Source of the DNA: an uncultured Prevotella sp.
Lineage (GTDB): Bacteria; Bacteroidota; Bacteroidia; Bacteroidales; Bacteroidaceae
DNA: 64,000 bases
Reading direction: 5' to 3'
Assembly: GCA_944320195.1 (NCBI GenBank)
Contig: CALUGP010000014.1
Location: forward strand, 1 to 64,000
Below, one piece after another: positions 1 through 9,766 of this stretch (position 1 is the stretch's first letter; the number at the start of each line of letters is the position of its first letter). The position numbers and the translations under genes were made by a program. The notes under the pieces were generated by a model. It saw only the letters and a program-made list of their open reading frames with translations. It was not told the origin of the DNA and did not search any database.

Positions 1-24
1 TATACAACCACATCTTTCTAATGG

Positions 25-64
25 CGGTCATTAGAAATAGTGCTAACTCCGTCTCTAATGACCG
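25..64. terminator. short hairpin beyond the phosphatase gene
   Basis: Perfect 11-bp inverted repeat (25-35 pairs with 54-64) just beyond the stop of the minus-strand phosphatase gene. No clear T-tract follows on either strand, so it may be a weak terminator or mRNA 3' stabiliser. Bases 1-24 hold nothing I can assign. Confidence 0.35.
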
Positions 65-79
65 ATTTGGGTTTAATTC

Positions 80-1582
80 TTAATTGTTTACCACCGCGTT
101 TCCTATGCATCCGTTGGGCATCTGCACGTGGATGAGCGCACAGACCGTAGCGGCAATGTCGTTGATGGTGGTCTTTGCGTCGGTGCGTCCGGGCTTCACG
201 CCCCAGCCCATGAGCAGGAACGGGATGTGAGAGTCGTACGGATTCCATACTCCGTGCGTCGTGCCGCGGTCGATGGGGCCTTCGCCCGTTTCGTAGTTCG
301 CAGGGTTCAGCACCATCTGTATGTCTCCGCTGCGCAGGCGGTGGTAGCCGTTTATGATACGTTCCTTTATTACGGAGGGCAGGGTGGCTGTCGCCGCGTG
401 CTCGAGGTCTACCACGTAGGCGTACTGCGGGTCGCGTTTGAGCCATTCTACGGCCTCTTCCTTCACGTCGTCGAGGTCGAGTTCCATCGAGGCTACGGCC
501 TTGTGGTCGAGGAACACCTTGTAGTTGCTGATGCACGCCACGATGCTTTGGCTTGCGCCGAATTTCTGCTTGAGGTGTGTGTCAAGTTCGCGCGCAACCT
601 TTGTGGCCACGAAGCCGCCTGCCGGTATGCCGTGTTCCTGGAGCATGAGCACGTTGTTGGCCGCGCCGTGGTCGGCTGTTAGGAAGGCCAGGTATTGCCC
701 TTTGCCGACCTTGTTGTCAAGATAAGTGAACAGGTCGGCCAGCCTTTGGTCGAGGTCGACGAAGATTTTTTGTATCTCAGGGCTGTGCGTAGCCACCTCG
801 TGGCCCACTTTGTCGGTGACCGAGAAGCTTATCGTGAGCATGTCGGTTGTCGGGTCTGCGCCCAGTTGCTCGCCCTCTATGGCGGCTTTCGCCATCTCTT
901 CTGTTATGAGGTTGCCGTATGTGGAGTATGACACTTCGCGCTCGCCGCGTCCGCCGTACTTCTTGTTGAACGCCTTTACCCATCCGGGCAGCTCTTTCAT
1001 GTAGTAAGTGCTTGTTATGAAGTTGCCCGTGGAGCCGTCAATCCAGTACGCCCCGTCGGCTGAATGGCCTGCAGGCAGGATGGAGGCGCGGTCTTTTATG
1101 GATACGCCCACCACTTTAGCCTTGAAGCCGGTGGCTATTTTCAGCTCGTCGCCGATGGTGGTCGAGAGCATGTTTCGCGGCGACATGCAGCCGGCCTTGC
1201 CGTCAGTGCCAACGCCGCTCACCGTAGAGTCCTCGCAGCAGTACACCATGTGCCCGTCCTTCATGAAGTCGTTGCCGGCTATGCCGTGGATGGCTGGCAC
1301 AGAGCCGGTGAAGATTGACGAGTGGCCTACGGCCGTAACCGTCGGCACATAGTTAATCATCGTGTTCTCGCAGTTGTAGCCTTCGGCCATCATCCGCCTG
1401 AAACCGCCCTCTCCGTAGAGGTCGTAATAGCGGTAAAGATAGTCCCACCGCATCTGGTCAACCACTATTCCTACCACCAGCTTGGGCCTGTCCGCGCCGG
1501 CGGCACGGACAGCGATGCATCCCGTCACGGCCAACATCACAGCGGCCATGACGACTCTTGCAATCAATGAGTTTCTTTTCAT
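80..1582 (-). CDS. PafA-like alkaline phosphatase lipoprotein
   Basis: Type I phosphodiesterase/alkaline phosphatase superfamily, PafA branch: hydrolyses phosphate monoesters outside the cytoplasm. The N-terminus is a lipoprotein signal with lipobox VTGC (Cys22), so it is probably membrane-anchored in the envelope. Visible active-site residues line up closely with the known PafA set: Asp42 (VDQMRWD), nucleophile Thr81 (PTVTAVGH), Asn104, Lys163 and Arg165 (IKDRA), Asp257/His261, Asp304-His305 (TADHG) and His443 (TTHG). The Lys/Arg pair separates PafA enzymes from PhoA. Length (500 aa) is normal. Single-gene unit with a TATATTTG -7 box just upstream. Activity type is well supported; the natural substrate is not known. 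Confidence 0.9.
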   Translation of the reverse strand: MKRNSLIARVVMAAVMLAVTGCIAVRAAGADRPKLVVGIVVDQMRWDYLYRYYDLYGEGGFRRMMAEGYNCENTMINYVPTVTAVGHSSIFTGSVPAIHGIAGNDFMKDGHMVYCCEDSTVSGVGTDGKAGCMSPRNMLSTTIGDELKIATGFKAKVVGVSIKDRASILPAGHSADGAYWIDGSTGNFITSTYYMKELPGWVKAFNKKYGGRGEREVSYSTYGNLITEEMAKAAIEGEQLGADPTTDMLTISFSVTDKVGHEVATHSPEIQKIFVDLDQRLADLFTYLDNKVGKGQYLAFLTADHGAANNVLMLQEHGIPAGGFVATKVARELDTHLKQKFGASQSIVACISNYKVFLDHKAVASMELDLDDVKEEAVEWLKRDPQYAYVVDLEHAATATLPSVIKERIINGYHRLRSGDIQMVLNPANYETGEGPIDRGTTHGVWNPYDSHIPFLLMGWGVKPGRTDAKTTINDIAATVCALIHVQMPNGCIGNAVVNN

Positions 1583-1609
1583 GTCTTCTGTTTATTGTAA
1601 TTCGTGTTG

Positions 1610-1617
1610 CAAATATA
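1610..1617 (-). promoter_or_regulatory. -7 box for the PafA-like gene
   Basis: Reads TATATTTG on the minus strand, matching Bacteroidetes TAnnTTTG, 28 bp before the start codon. No TTTG is present at the expected -33 position. Confidence 0.5.
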
Positions 1618-1741
1618 CACGTTTTCAACGTAATAAGGAAGCGAAACGACCCGTCATGACAAATCTTAACGGAATATTAAAACCTCCGCGTGGACGGCGG
1701 TTTACGCCGCGTTTGTAAGTAACTGAAAACCAATGGGTTTC

Positions 1742-1822
1742 CAAAAGGCCGTCTTTCGGCTTGCAAAAGACGGCCTTTCGTCGTGTGATTGACGGCCTTT
1801 TGTGCTGCAAAATGCCGTCAGT
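1742..1822. repeat. GACGGCC palindromic repeat array 1
   Basis: Several copies of a 14-bp imperfect palindrome (AAAAGACGGCCTTT or its reverse complement AAAGGCCGTCTTTT) separated by 8-16 bp. Lies in the gap between the phosphatase and the EamA gene. One of ten such arrays in the window; see the finding. Confidence 0.85.
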
Positions 1823-1874
1823 TGGAAAACGGTTGGATTTCATGCTTGCGGTTACGGGGCGTGTTCGCCTCCAT

Positions 1875-2291
1875 TTATTTCACAAGCATGACAATGCTTC
1901 CGGCCGTTATCAGCAGCGCGCCGATGACGACGCGCAGGCTGACAGGCTCTTTAAGAAACAGGAAAGAAAGGCATATCGTCATGACAACGCTGAGTTTGTC
2001 GACAGGTGCGACACGTGACACGTCGCCCGTCTGCAACGCCTTGAAGTAAAAAAGCCACGACAGGCCCGTCGCCGCTCCCGAAAGGATGAGGAAAAACCAC
2101 GTGTTGCGCGGAATGCCGCGCACTTCGCCCAAATGGTTGCCGAAGAACACCATGCCCCACGTGATGCAAAGTATCACCACGGTGCGTATGGCTGTTGCAA
2201 GGTCGGAATTGATGTCTCTCACCCCGATTTTGGCGAAGACTGCCGTCAGCGCGGCAAAGAAGGCGGAAAGCAATGCATAATATTTCCACAT
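1875..2291 (-). CDS. half-size EamA/DMT family membrane protein
   Basis: Drug/metabolite transporter superfamily, single EamA repeat (138 aa, about five hydrophobic segments), so it probably works as a dimer in the inner membrane. Two conserved EamA features are visible: the N-terminal helix with Ala-Phe-Phe-Ala/Lys-Ile-Gly and the late motif FLFLKEPVSLR followed by a final hydrophobic helix (IGALLITAGSIVMLV). Most bacterial members carry two EamA repeats; single-repeat forms are a known subgroup. Stands alone on the minus strand. Substrate unknown. Confidence 0.85.
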   Translation of the reverse strand: MWKYYALLSAFFAALTAVFAKIGVRDINSDLATAIRTVVILCITWGMVFFGNHLGEVRGIPRNTWFFLILSGAATGLSWLFYFKALQTGDVSRVAPVDKLSVVMTICLSFLFLKEPVSLRVVIGALLITAGSIVMLVK

Positions 2292-2427
2292 GATTCAATA
2301 AGTTATTTACGTTTCACGGACATGCGCCCATGCGTCCGCACGGGTATGCCGATGTCATGTTTTGCAGCTTTTGCCAGCGTGGCTTGCGCCGTAATACAGC
2401 CTGGCCGCATGCCATTGTCAGCGCATG

Positions 2428-3852
2428 TCACATCAACGGTGAGAACATCCGGACGAGAGACTCCAACAAACGGTGGGTGAACGAGAGGCGGCGCGTACGC
2501 ATGTAGTCTTTGTACTTTACGCACTTCGACATATCGTCGGCGAACACTTGCTTTATGCGCAACGCCATCTTGCGGTCGTATATAAACACGTTGCTCTCGA
2601 AGTTGTTGTCGAAACTGCGGAAGTCTATGTTCGTAGAGCCGCACGTTGACAACGAGTCGTCGCTCACCAAAAGCTTGGAATGGTTGAATCCGGAAGCATA
2701 CAGACGCACATCCACGCCAGCGTCGACGGCTTCCTGGACGTAAGAGCGGCTTGCCCATTCGACGAATTTCGCGTCAGAATGCAGCGGAACCATCAGCTTC
2801 ACGTCCACACCGGCAAGCGCGGCGGTGCGCATGGCGAACATCACCGGCTCCGTGGGAAGAAAGTATGGGGTCTCCATGTACACATATTTCTTGGCCTCCA
2901 GCAGTATGCGCACATAGCCCTGCATCATCTCCGGCCACTGGCTTATGGGACTGCTCGTCACCACTTGCATTATGCAGTCGTTGCTTATGGCGCGGTCTTG
3001 CACCGGGTAATAGCAGCGGTTGGTGATAAGCGTGCGGTCTACGAAATACCAGTCTACCAGGAAAGCCCTCTGAATGCCATACACTGCGCCGCCCCGTATC
3101 CTCAGATGCGTGTCGCGCCAATAAGTCCCCTTGCTGCCCTTCACATAACGTATGGCTATGTTCATGCCGCCGATATAGCCTGTACGGCCGTCGATTATGC
3201 ACAGTTTGCGGTGGTTGCGGTAGTTCACTTTGCTGGTGAACGCGGGAAACTTTACTGGCATGAAGGCATGCACGTCAATGCCGGCGGTACGCATCCGCTC
3301 GAAGAAAGAATTGGGAACGTTCCAGCATCCCACGTCGTCATAAATCAAGCGCACCTCAACTCCTCTCCTCGCCTTGTCCATAAGCGCGTCGGCAACGAGG
3401 CGGCCAAGGGGGTCGTCGCATATTATGTATGTCTCAAGATGGATGTGATGCTTTGCTTGCCCTATGTCGTTCAGCAAGGCGAGAAAGAATGAATGGCCGT
3501 CAGTAAAGATGTCGGCCTTGTTGTTCTTGAATGGCAACGCCCAGTTAAGACTTGCAAACAGCTTAATCAGCACGTTGTGTTCTTCGGGCAGCTTGAGGTT
3601 CTCTTGTTCTGCGAACTCAAACATGGAGCGTTTTGTCAGTTGGTCCATGCTCTGCCGGCTGATGTATTTTTCCTTGCGCGTGTTTTGTCCGAAAAAGAAG
3701 TAAAGCACGACACCCACGACGGGGATGAATATAAGCACCATCACCCAAGCCATCGTTTTGGCCGGCTGGCGGTTGTCCATGAGCACTTTGACCATTGTGA
3801 AAAGCACAACACAGACGTATACTATGAATATCAACCAATGAAGGTAAATCAT
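2428..3852 (-). CDS. cls: cardiolipin synthase (phospholipase D family)
   Basis: Joins two phosphatidylglycerols (or related lipids) to make cardiolipin at the inner membrane. Two N-terminal transmembrane helices are followed by two PLD HKD motifs: HRKLCIID (His214-Asp221) and HSKLLVSD (His391-Asp398), each followed by the usual GG/GSTN stretch. Length 474 aa is standard for bacterial Cls. A longer reading from a TTG at 3879 exists, but the ATG at 3852 opens directly into the first membrane helix (MIYLHWLIF) and is the better start. Followed on the upstream side by an inverted-repeat element that separates it from dnaG. Confidence 0.93.
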   Translation of the reverse strand: MIYLHWLIFIVYVCVVLFTMVKVLMDNRQPAKTMAWVMVLIFIPVVGVVLYFFFGQNTRKEKYISRQSMDQLTKRSMFEFAEQENLKLPEEHNVLIKLFASLNWALPFKNNKADIFTDGHSFFLALLNDIGQAKHHIHLETYIICDDPLGRLVADALMDKARRGVEVRLIYDDVGCWNVPNSFFERMRTAGIDVHAFMPVKFPAFTSKVNYRNHRKLCIIDGRTGYIGGMNIAIRYVKGSKGTYWRDTHLRIRGGAVYGIQRAFLVDWYFVDRTLITNRCYYPVQDRAISNDCIMQVVTSSPISQWPEMMQGYVRILLEAKKYVYMETPYFLPTEPVMFAMRTAALAGVDVKLMVPLHSDAKFVEWASRSYVQEAVDAGVDVRLYASGFNHSKLLVSDDSLSTCGSTNIDFRSFDNNFESNVFIYDRKMALRIKQVFADDMSKCVKYKDYMRTRRLSFTHRLLESLVRMFSPLM

Positions 3853-3865
3853 CTTTTTAGTATCT

Positions 3866-3988
3866 GACACCCACCCCAAACCCCTCCCGAAGGGATGGGC
3901 TTAATTACCTTTTTCAGTAACATTTGCAATGTCTTGACGCCTCGAAGCATATCAAGCTCCCTCCCTTAGGGAGGGCAGAGGTGGGTAT
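3866..3988. repeat. inverted-repeat element between cls and dnaG
   Basis: Gap element with imperfect complementary ends rich in CCACCC/GGTGGG, internal self-complementary CCCTCCC...GGGAGGG, and an inner CATATCAAG motif. The same architecture and CATATCAAG motif recur at 10226-10353. It may act as a terminator for dnaG (minus strand). Confidence 0.6.
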
Positions 3989-3993
3989 TGGCT

Positions 3994-5916
3994 TTATACT
4001 ATGTAACTGCCAAGCTCCTTGGCAATCTCGTTCCGGATGACTTGCATGTCCTTGTACTCGGCCATCAGCTTCATCATCTTTGCCGTATCACCCATGGCGA
4101 GGTTTATTTCGCGTTGCAGTTCCTTTAAATGTTGTTCCACGTAATCCATGCGGAAGTCGAGGATCAGGTGCTCTACTTGGTTGCGCAACGTGTCCTCGTC
4201 GTGCTTCACTTGCAGGCTTTTGCTCAATTGGAAATGGTCTATTGCCATCTCGGTAGCCGTTCGGCTGATGTCAATGTCAGGATGATTGATGAAGTATGTT
4301 TCGGCATTGAAGCCTTCATCCTCATTGTGTTCCACCGCCTCTGCCAGCATCTTGTTGTACAGGTCGTTCTTGAAACGCAGGTTGTCTGCGCCAAGGTCAT
4401 AGCTGATATATTGTGAGACGCTCAGGTCTATCTTGTCTCCGTCGGCAGTCTCGATACCTTTGTAGAGCACCTCCTGTCCGTGGCGCACCACCAATTGCAT
4501 AAGCATGTATTCTACGGAGGGCTGCTGTTGCATTGCAGGTAACGGCTGCAGAGGTTTTATCGGGCTTTCGGTTTTTGCTTCTTCCCTGCGCTGTTCCTTG
4601 CGCTTTTCTTCTATTTCGCCGCGTATAAACTGGTTTGCGGTGTTGATAAGTGTCGACTCGTTCATACCAAAACGGTGTGCGCATTCGGTCAGATAAGTGG
4701 CGCGTGTTATCTGGTCTTGTATTACCGACACGCTTTTCACTATGCTGCTGATGGCTTCGGAACGCTTTACGGGGTCGGTGACACCGCGCAAAAGCAAGTT
4801 GGTCTTGAACTCGATGAAGTCCGTCTGGTGCTGTTCGATGTAGTCACGGAACTCTTGTGCCGTATGTTTTTGTGCGAAGCTGTCGGGGTCATCGCCGTCA
4901 GGCAGCAGAAGAACCTTCACATTCATGCCCTCGGCCAGCAGCATGTCAATGCCTCGGATTGAGGCATGTATGCCGGCGGCGTCGCCGTCATAAAGCACTG
5001 TAATGTTGTTTGTGAAGCGGTGGATGAGGCGTATCTGGCCCGTGGTCAGCGATGTTCCAGATGAAGCCACGACGTTTTCCACGCCGCTTTGGTTCATCGA
5101 TGTCACGTCAATGTATCCTTCAACGAGATAACAACGGTCTTGTTTCGTTATGGCGTGTTTGGCCTGGTATATGCCGTAAAGTTCGTTGCTTTTGTGGTAG
5201 ATGAGCGATTCCGGCGAGTTGACATACTTTGCCAGCTTCTTGTTGTTTTCCAGAATGCGTCCGCCGAAGGCTACGACGCGCCCTGTGACCGTGTGCACAG
5301 GGAAGATGACGCGCCCGGCATAGCGGTCTTGCAGGCGGCCGTCCTCGCGGCGATAGCACAGGCCCGTGGCGATGAGATATTCTTCTTTGAATCCTTTTGC
5401 CAGTGCCGTTTTTGCCAATGCGTCGCGTTCCGGCAAGGCGTAACCTAACTGGAAGCGGTTTATAGTGTCGTCGCGGAAGCCGCGTGAGCGGAAGTATTGC
5501 AGACCTATGGCTTGTCCGCGCTCGGTCTTGAACAGGTTGTCCTGGAAATAACGCAGCGCCCAGTCGTTCACTATGAACAAGCTTTCGCGTTCGCTTTCCT
5601 CGCGTTTTTCCTCGTCGGTAAGCTCGCGTTCGTGTATCTCTATGTTGTATTTCTTGGCCAGCCAGCGCAGAGCTTCGGGATAAGTCATCTGCTCATGCTC
5701 CATGATGAAGCCCACGGCGTTGCCTCCCTTGCCGCACGAGAAGCAGTGACAGTAGCCCTTTGAGGGCGACACCACGAACGAAGGTGTCTTCTCGTTGTGG
5801 AACGGGCACAATCCCTTATAGTTCACTCCGGCTTTGCGCAGGGTGACAAATTCAGACACGACGTCGACAATGTTCGCCGCGTCCATTATCTTATCTATGG
5901 TAGCTCTGTCTATCAT
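3994..5916 (-). CDS. dnaG: DNA primase
   Basis: Synthesises RNA primers for replication at the fork with DnaB helicase. The N-terminal zinc ribbon shows the CHC2 pattern Cys37, His40, Cys58, Cys61 (CPFHNEKTPSF, then CHCFSCGKGG), followed by the catalytic core and TOPRIM domain with VEGYIDV and YDGDAAG, which carry the metal-binding acidic residues. The C-terminal third (DnaB-interacting region) is divergent, as is usual in the family. 640 aa is a normal length. A well-formed Bacteroidetes promoter lies 68-98 bp upstream (5984-6014). Monocistronic as far as the window shows. Confidence 0.96.
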   Translation of the reverse strand: MIDRATIDKIMDAANIVDVVSEFVTLRKAGVNYKGLCPFHNEKTPSFVVSPSKGYCHCFSCGKGGNAVGFIMEHEQMTYPEALRWLAKKYNIEIHERELTDEEKREESERESLFIVNDWALRYFQDNLFKTERGQAIGLQYFRSRGFRDDTINRFQLGYALPERDALAKTALAKGFKEEYLIATGLCYRREDGRLQDRYAGRVIFPVHTVTGRVVAFGGRILENNKKLAKYVNSPESLIYHKSNELYGIYQAKHAITKQDRCYLVEGYIDVTSMNQSGVENVVASSGTSLTTGQIRLIHRFTNNITVLYDGDAAGIHASIRGIDMLLAEGMNVKVLLLPDGDDPDSFAQKHTAQEFRDYIEQHQTDFIEFKTNLLLRGVTDPVKRSEAISSIVKSVSVIQDQITRATYLTECAHRFGMNESTLINTANQFIRGEIEEKRKEQRREEAKTESPIKPLQPLPAMQQQPSVEYMLMQLVVRHGQEVLYKGIETADGDKIDLSVSQYISYDLGADNLRFKNDLYNKMLAEAVEHNEDEGFNAETYFINHPDIDISRTATEMAIDHFQLSKSLQVKHDEDTLRNQVEHLILDFRMDYVEQHLKELQREINLAMGDTAKMMKLMAEYKDMQVIRNEIAKELGSYIV

Positions 5917-5983
5917 TGCAAATCGTTTTGTGCCGGCCTGTCATGAAGTCCGCATTGAAACCTGTTCCAGCCGTCACTATTTG

Positions 5984-6014
5984 CAAAGATAGCACAAGTC
6001 TGCCGAAGTACAAA
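5984..6014 (-). promoter_or_regulatory. dnaG promoter
   Basis: On the minus strand: TTTG (6014-6011), exactly 19 bp spacer, then TATCTTTG (5991-5984). This fits the Bacteroidetes primary sigma consensus. Confidence 0.75.
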
Positions 6015-6197
6015 ATAAATAATGTTTAAACAGGACTATATTTTGCATTACCGTGGCAGCAGGCTTGCCTGTTTGGGCAGAAAGTTCCAAACAGGGTGTT
6101 GAACAGAAGTGAAATCCGCCGCAAGGCACGGCGTTGCCCTAATCGGCTTAACGCTGCATGCCAGGCGGCGGATAACGTTTGTAACGTGAGATTTTTG

Positions 6198-8969
6198 TTA
6201 TTCGTATATCGAAACGGCGTTGGTTTTCTTTGCGGCTTCGCCGTCCTTGCTCAGCAGAGACCGCAAGTCTTGCTCCGTCACGCTTGCGCCTGGAGCGAAC
6301 CGGGCCGTATTCATGTATTTCAGCAGGCTGTAAAGCAGTTGGCGCGTTTCCGGCTTCCGGCTCTCTGGCGACAGCAGGTCGATGGAGCTCATGACAAGTT
6401 TTCCTTTGCCGCAGTTGGCTTCGAATACCGACACAAGCCGCCTGTTGTTGGCGAAGTTGTCAACAACCTCGACTATCGGGGTGACGCCTGGCAGTGAATC
6501 CACGACCAGCACTCTTGACCTTTTAACCAGGTTCCACCATTGCCAGTCGCTGTGTGTGTCGGTGGGGAAGCATGCCATGGCCGGATGTTCGGGATAACAG
6601 AGCAGTCCCATTGTGCCGGCCTGCTTGGGGAAGTGCACCGGGCTCCAGAACACGGGCAGGAACTTGCCTTCCAGTCCGTCGAGCTTGTCGGGCTCGGGCG
6701 AGTAGAGCACCTTCTTGCCTGAGCGCAGCGAAGACAGGGCCTTGTCGATGTCTGCGGTCACGATGACGTCGCCTGCTGGCATTTCACTTATTTCCGGATA
6801 AACCCATACGGACCAGTTGTTCTTCCATCCGGTGCCATCGATGGCCACCTCAAGCTTCAGTTTTGAAGCCTTGCTTACTCCGCCGAGCGCAGCCTGTATC
6901 TTGCCTACGGGTGTCACGGTGCCTTTTGCCAGCGTTGCGGCCTGCAGGTTGCCGCCGGCTATGCGGTTGCCGCCGGTGTCGGTGAGCGTCCATGTCACCT
7001 TGCGGTTGCTTATGTCATCCTTGTAATAGTTTGCAATCTCTATGTCGGCTACGAACGTTTCGTCGGCCGTCCACGTGGCCTTGCCGAACCGGGCGAGCGG
7101 AACCACCGGGGCACAGAACTGCCTGAAGTAGCTCTCCGAGGTCAGTCCTTTAGAGTCCCAGAACGCATCCACGAGGCCTACGAGCGCGGTGCCTTGTCCG
7201 GAATAGTCCTGCAGGCCGAGCAGCTGGTAGCCGTTGAACTGCGGAGTCTTCATTGCGCGCTCTATTTCCTCCTTGTACAGCTGCACGGCAAACTCTCCCG
7301 AAGCCTTTGTGTACATGCCGGCCTTGTCTATGAGTCCCTTGTTCTCGAGGTCGCGTTTTATGGCCTTGAAGTTCAGAGGGTCAAGAGTTCCGGTATATTT
7401 GGATATCTCGCTGATGTCGGGATACACCGAGTACTGGCCTATCTCGTGGGATATGAGCGGCACGTTGACGCCTTCGCATGCGGCCTTGTAGTCTTTGTTG
7501 AAGTTGGGCTGCTCCGCGTCGAACACGCCTTGTCCGCGCACCCATCCCTTGTCTGTCCACTGGGTAACGAAGAACTGGTCTTCAGGTTCCGGGTGGCCGC
7601 CGTGTCCTTTCTCGAAGGTGAAGGTGGTAGTGGCGTACAGGTGGCGGTTGTCATGGCGCTTCATGTAGCTTACGAACTTGTTTAGGAAGTCGAAGTCTGG
7701 CTGCAGCTCGTTGCCGGCCGTGAGCAGGCAGAACGACGGATGGTTGCCGTAAGCGGCCGAGATGCGGTTGAACTCGTCGTAGAGAAAGCGGTTCATGCCC
7801 TCATCCTTTCCGACGGTCAGCGACCAGTTTGGCAGTTCCACCTGCAGGTACATGCCCATGCGGTCGGCAACGGCGAAGGCGGCTTCGGGCGGACAGTAGG
7901 AGTGGAAGCGCAGATGGTTGAGCCCCCAGGCCTTGGCTGAGGTGAACACCTTTTCCCAGCCGGCCTCGTCGGTGGGCGGATTGCCCGTCAGGGGGAATAT
8001 GCAGCTTTCCAGCGCGCCGCGAAGGAACACGCGGTTGCCGTTTACCGCGAGATAGCCTTTCGAGCTGTCAACCTCGCGCATGCCGAAGGTTGTGCGCTCG
8101 GTGTCGGTGTCCTTGCCCGCCTGGCAGCTTACATCGAGCGTGTATGTCACTGGCGAGAACTCGTCCCACAGGCGCACGTCTTCGCCCATGGCGTATGTGC
8201 GGTCTACGGCTACGGTGTCTTTGTCCATCTTCACGGTGAACGTGATGGGGGCGAGCTTCTTGCCGTCGGCTCCGCATGCGGCCTGGAGCGTCACCTTTGC
8301 GCGCCGCGCCTTCTTGCCGGTTTTTACGAGGACGATGTTCACCCTTACGCTCTTCGCGCTGATGTCGGGATACGTGCTTACGCGGTGTATGGCCACTGCG
8401 CCCTCGGCCTTAAGCTCCATGCGGCCGAGTATGCCGTTCCATTTCACCTGCGTCTCGTTTGTATAGGCATGCCCAAGCTCGCCCGTCGATATGTCGTAAC
8501 GCTTGCGGTTGTCGATGCGTATGAGCATTTCGTGCTCGCCTGCGGCCAGTCCTTCGGGTATGAAGTACTCGTGGGGAGTGCTGAGGCTCTCTTCCTCCTT
8601 GGGCAGCTTCACACCGTCTATCCACACCTGGCTCTGCCAGATGATGCGCTCCAGGAGCAGTGTGAGCGGCCGTCCGGCCATTTCCTTGCCTACGCTGAAC
8701 GTGCGGCGGTACCACGCCGCGCCGACGAACGAGTGCTTGCGCGTGAGGTGGAGCACTTGCGGCTTCGCCAGTTCGGGCTGCAGGGTGTTCTTCACGCCCA
8801 GGCCCGCGATGTCGGTCGTTCCGGGCAGGCGGATAGGCTGGAATGTCTCCATGCTGTCAAGGCTGACCTGCCACTGGCCGCTCAGGTCGAGCGTCGGCGG
8901 CACGTCGGCGCGGCAATAGCCCGTCATGGCTATCGCCAATGCTGTTATCAGATACTTGGTTTTACACAT
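6198..8969 (-). CDS. secreted glycoside hydrolase family 2 protein
   Basis: GH2 retaining exo-glycosidase with the usual order: sugar-binding jelly roll (about 25-190), Ig-like domain (about 195-300), TIM barrel (from about 305) and a long C-terminal region with further beta domains. Candidate acid/base is Glu421 (TAGNELQP) and candidate nucleophile Glu509 (SHEIGQY). A type I signal peptide precedes about residue 21, so it is exported. The ATG at 8969 was chosen over an upstream in-frame start because it begins directly at the signal peptide and a -7 box lies just upstream. Length 923 aa. Beta-galactosidase-like is the nearest general label, but the sugar specificity cannot be read from sequence. 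No SusCD pair adjoins it. Confidence 0.85.
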   Translation of the reverse strand: MCKTKYLITALAIAMTGYCRADVPPTLDLSGQWQVSLDSMETFQPIRLPGTTDIAGLGVKNTLQPELAKPQVLHLTRKHSFVGAAWYRRTFSVGKEMAGRPLTLLLERIIWQSQVWIDGVKLPKEEESLSTPHEYFIPEGLAAGEHEMLIRIDNRKRYDISTGELGHAYTNETQVKWNGILGRMELKAEGAVAIHRVSTYPDISAKSVRVNIVLVKTGKKARRAKVTLQAACGADGKKLAPITFTVKMDKDTVAVDRTYAMGEDVRLWDEFSPVTYTLDVSCQAGKDTDTERTTFGMREVDSSKGYLAVNGNRVFLRGALESCIFPLTGNPPTDEAGWEKVFTSAKAWGLNHLRFHSYCPPEAAFAVADRMGMYLQVELPNWSLTVGKDEGMNRFLYDEFNRISAAYGNHPSFCLLTAGNELQPDFDFLNKFVSYMKRHDNRHLYATTTFTFEKGHGGHPEPEDQFFVTQWTDKGWVRGQGVFDAEQPNFNKDYKAACEGVNVPLISHEIGQYSVYPDISEISKYTGTLDPLNFKAIKRDLENKGLIDKAGMYTKASGEFAVQLYKEEIERAMKTPQFNGYQLLGLQDYSGQGTALVGLVDAFWDSKGLTSESYFRQFCAPVVPLARFGKATWTADETFVADIEIANYYKDDISNRKVTWTLTDTGGNRIAGGNLQAATLAKGTVTPVGKIQAALGGVSKASKLKLEVAIDGTGWKNNWSVWVYPEISEMPAGDVIVTADIDKALSSLRSGKKVLYSPEPDKLDGLEGKFLPVFWSPVHFPKQAGTMGLLCYPEHPAMACFPTDTHSDWQWWNLVKRSRVLVVDSLPGVTPIVEVVDNFANNRRLVSVFEANCGKGKLVMSSIDLLSPESRKPETRQLLYSLLKYMNTARFAPGASVTEQDLRSLLSKDGEAAKKTNAVSIYE

Positions 8970-8995
8970 AAATAGTATTGTTTGGTTTTCTTCGG

Positions 8996-9026
8996 CAAAG
9001 ATAGTCAATATGCCGGTAGCCTGAAA
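8996..9026 (-). promoter_or_regulatory. promoter of the GH2 gene
   Basis: TATCTTTG on the minus strand (9003-8996) with TTTC 19 bp upstream (9026-9023), one mismatch from TTTG. Confidence 0.55.
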
Positions 9027-9242
9027 TGGATAGCGCGTGTGTTTTTGATGGACAATATTATCCTGCGCCATGGCGGCGTCCGTTTTGACAAAAAAACAAC
9101 GATTCCGCGGCTCTGGCATGGCAAAACGTCAACCGCTGAATGTCAGCCTTTCTTGCGGAAATAGAGAAACGGGCGGCATGGGGATTGTTCGTTTTGTCGC
9201 CTGTAGCCGCCCGTTTTGTTCTTTTTTACGGCTTTTCCACCT

Positions 9243-9352
9243 GCTAAAGACGGCCTTCTGGAGTGCAAAAGGCCGTCTTTTGGATGCAAAAAGGCCGTCA
9301 ACACGGGTTGTAAAGACGGTCTTCTCACAGCGAAAAGACGGTCTTTTCGCTG
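9243..9352. repeat. GACGGCC palindromic repeat array 2
   Basis: Five or six units of the GACGGCC palindrome in both orientations, two in the variant GACGGTC with compensating flanks. It sits inside the 797-bp gap between the GH2 gene and the META lipoprotein gene; apart from this array and the two promoters I see nothing else in that gap. Confidence 0.85.
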
Positions 9353-9682
9353 TTTGGGAGCCGCAAACGTTGCACATTACGGCCACCAAGCGGCGCAACA
9401 TCCTGAACATCTTGAAGTTACGCTTGCACACTTCTACAGGCCGTATTCAAGCCCGTGGACTTTATATTTTGGAATACTGCCGCTGTGAAACGCCAAGGAA
9501 AATCATATTGCAAGCGTTTCTGCGGATTTATGATGATTATGTCATTTCAGGCGGCGTGGCTCCGCCGCGCAAGCGTCACAGCGGCATTAACGGGAAGGCT
9601 GTTGAAAAGTGTTTTTCAGAAAGGTTGCAGTCCGGCCAACTTTTCTTAACTCTTAATTTGTATTACTTTCGTTTCTTTTCCT

Positions 9683-9690
9683 TACATTTG
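9683..9690 (+). promoter_or_regulatory. -7 box for the META lipoprotein gene
   Basis: TACATTTG, matching TAnnTTTG, 77 bp before the start codon. A TTTG lies upstream at 9657-9660, but the spacer is 22 bp rather than 19. Confidence 0.5.
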
Positions 9691-9766
9691 CAGCCGTTTA
9701 TGTCCTTGTTTCAAGGACGTAACGGCATGAGTATTAGTTTTTAACAGTAAAAGAAAGGATTTAAAG

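Noticed and set aside
3853-3879. TTG start of cardiolipin synthase at 3879
   Set aside because: It lies in the inverted-repeat element; the ATG at 3852 begins directly at the first membrane helix.
9243-9352. Possible CRISPR array in the GACGGCC repeats
   Set aside because: Repeat units are only about 14 bp, occur in both orientations, and spacers are 8-24 bp and often complementary to each other; no cas genes are present.
9070-9744. 224-codon plus-strand open frame between the GH2 and META genes
   Set aside because: It runs straight through the GACGGCC array and the promoter region, has no recognisable domain and an amino-acid make-up typical of chance frames.
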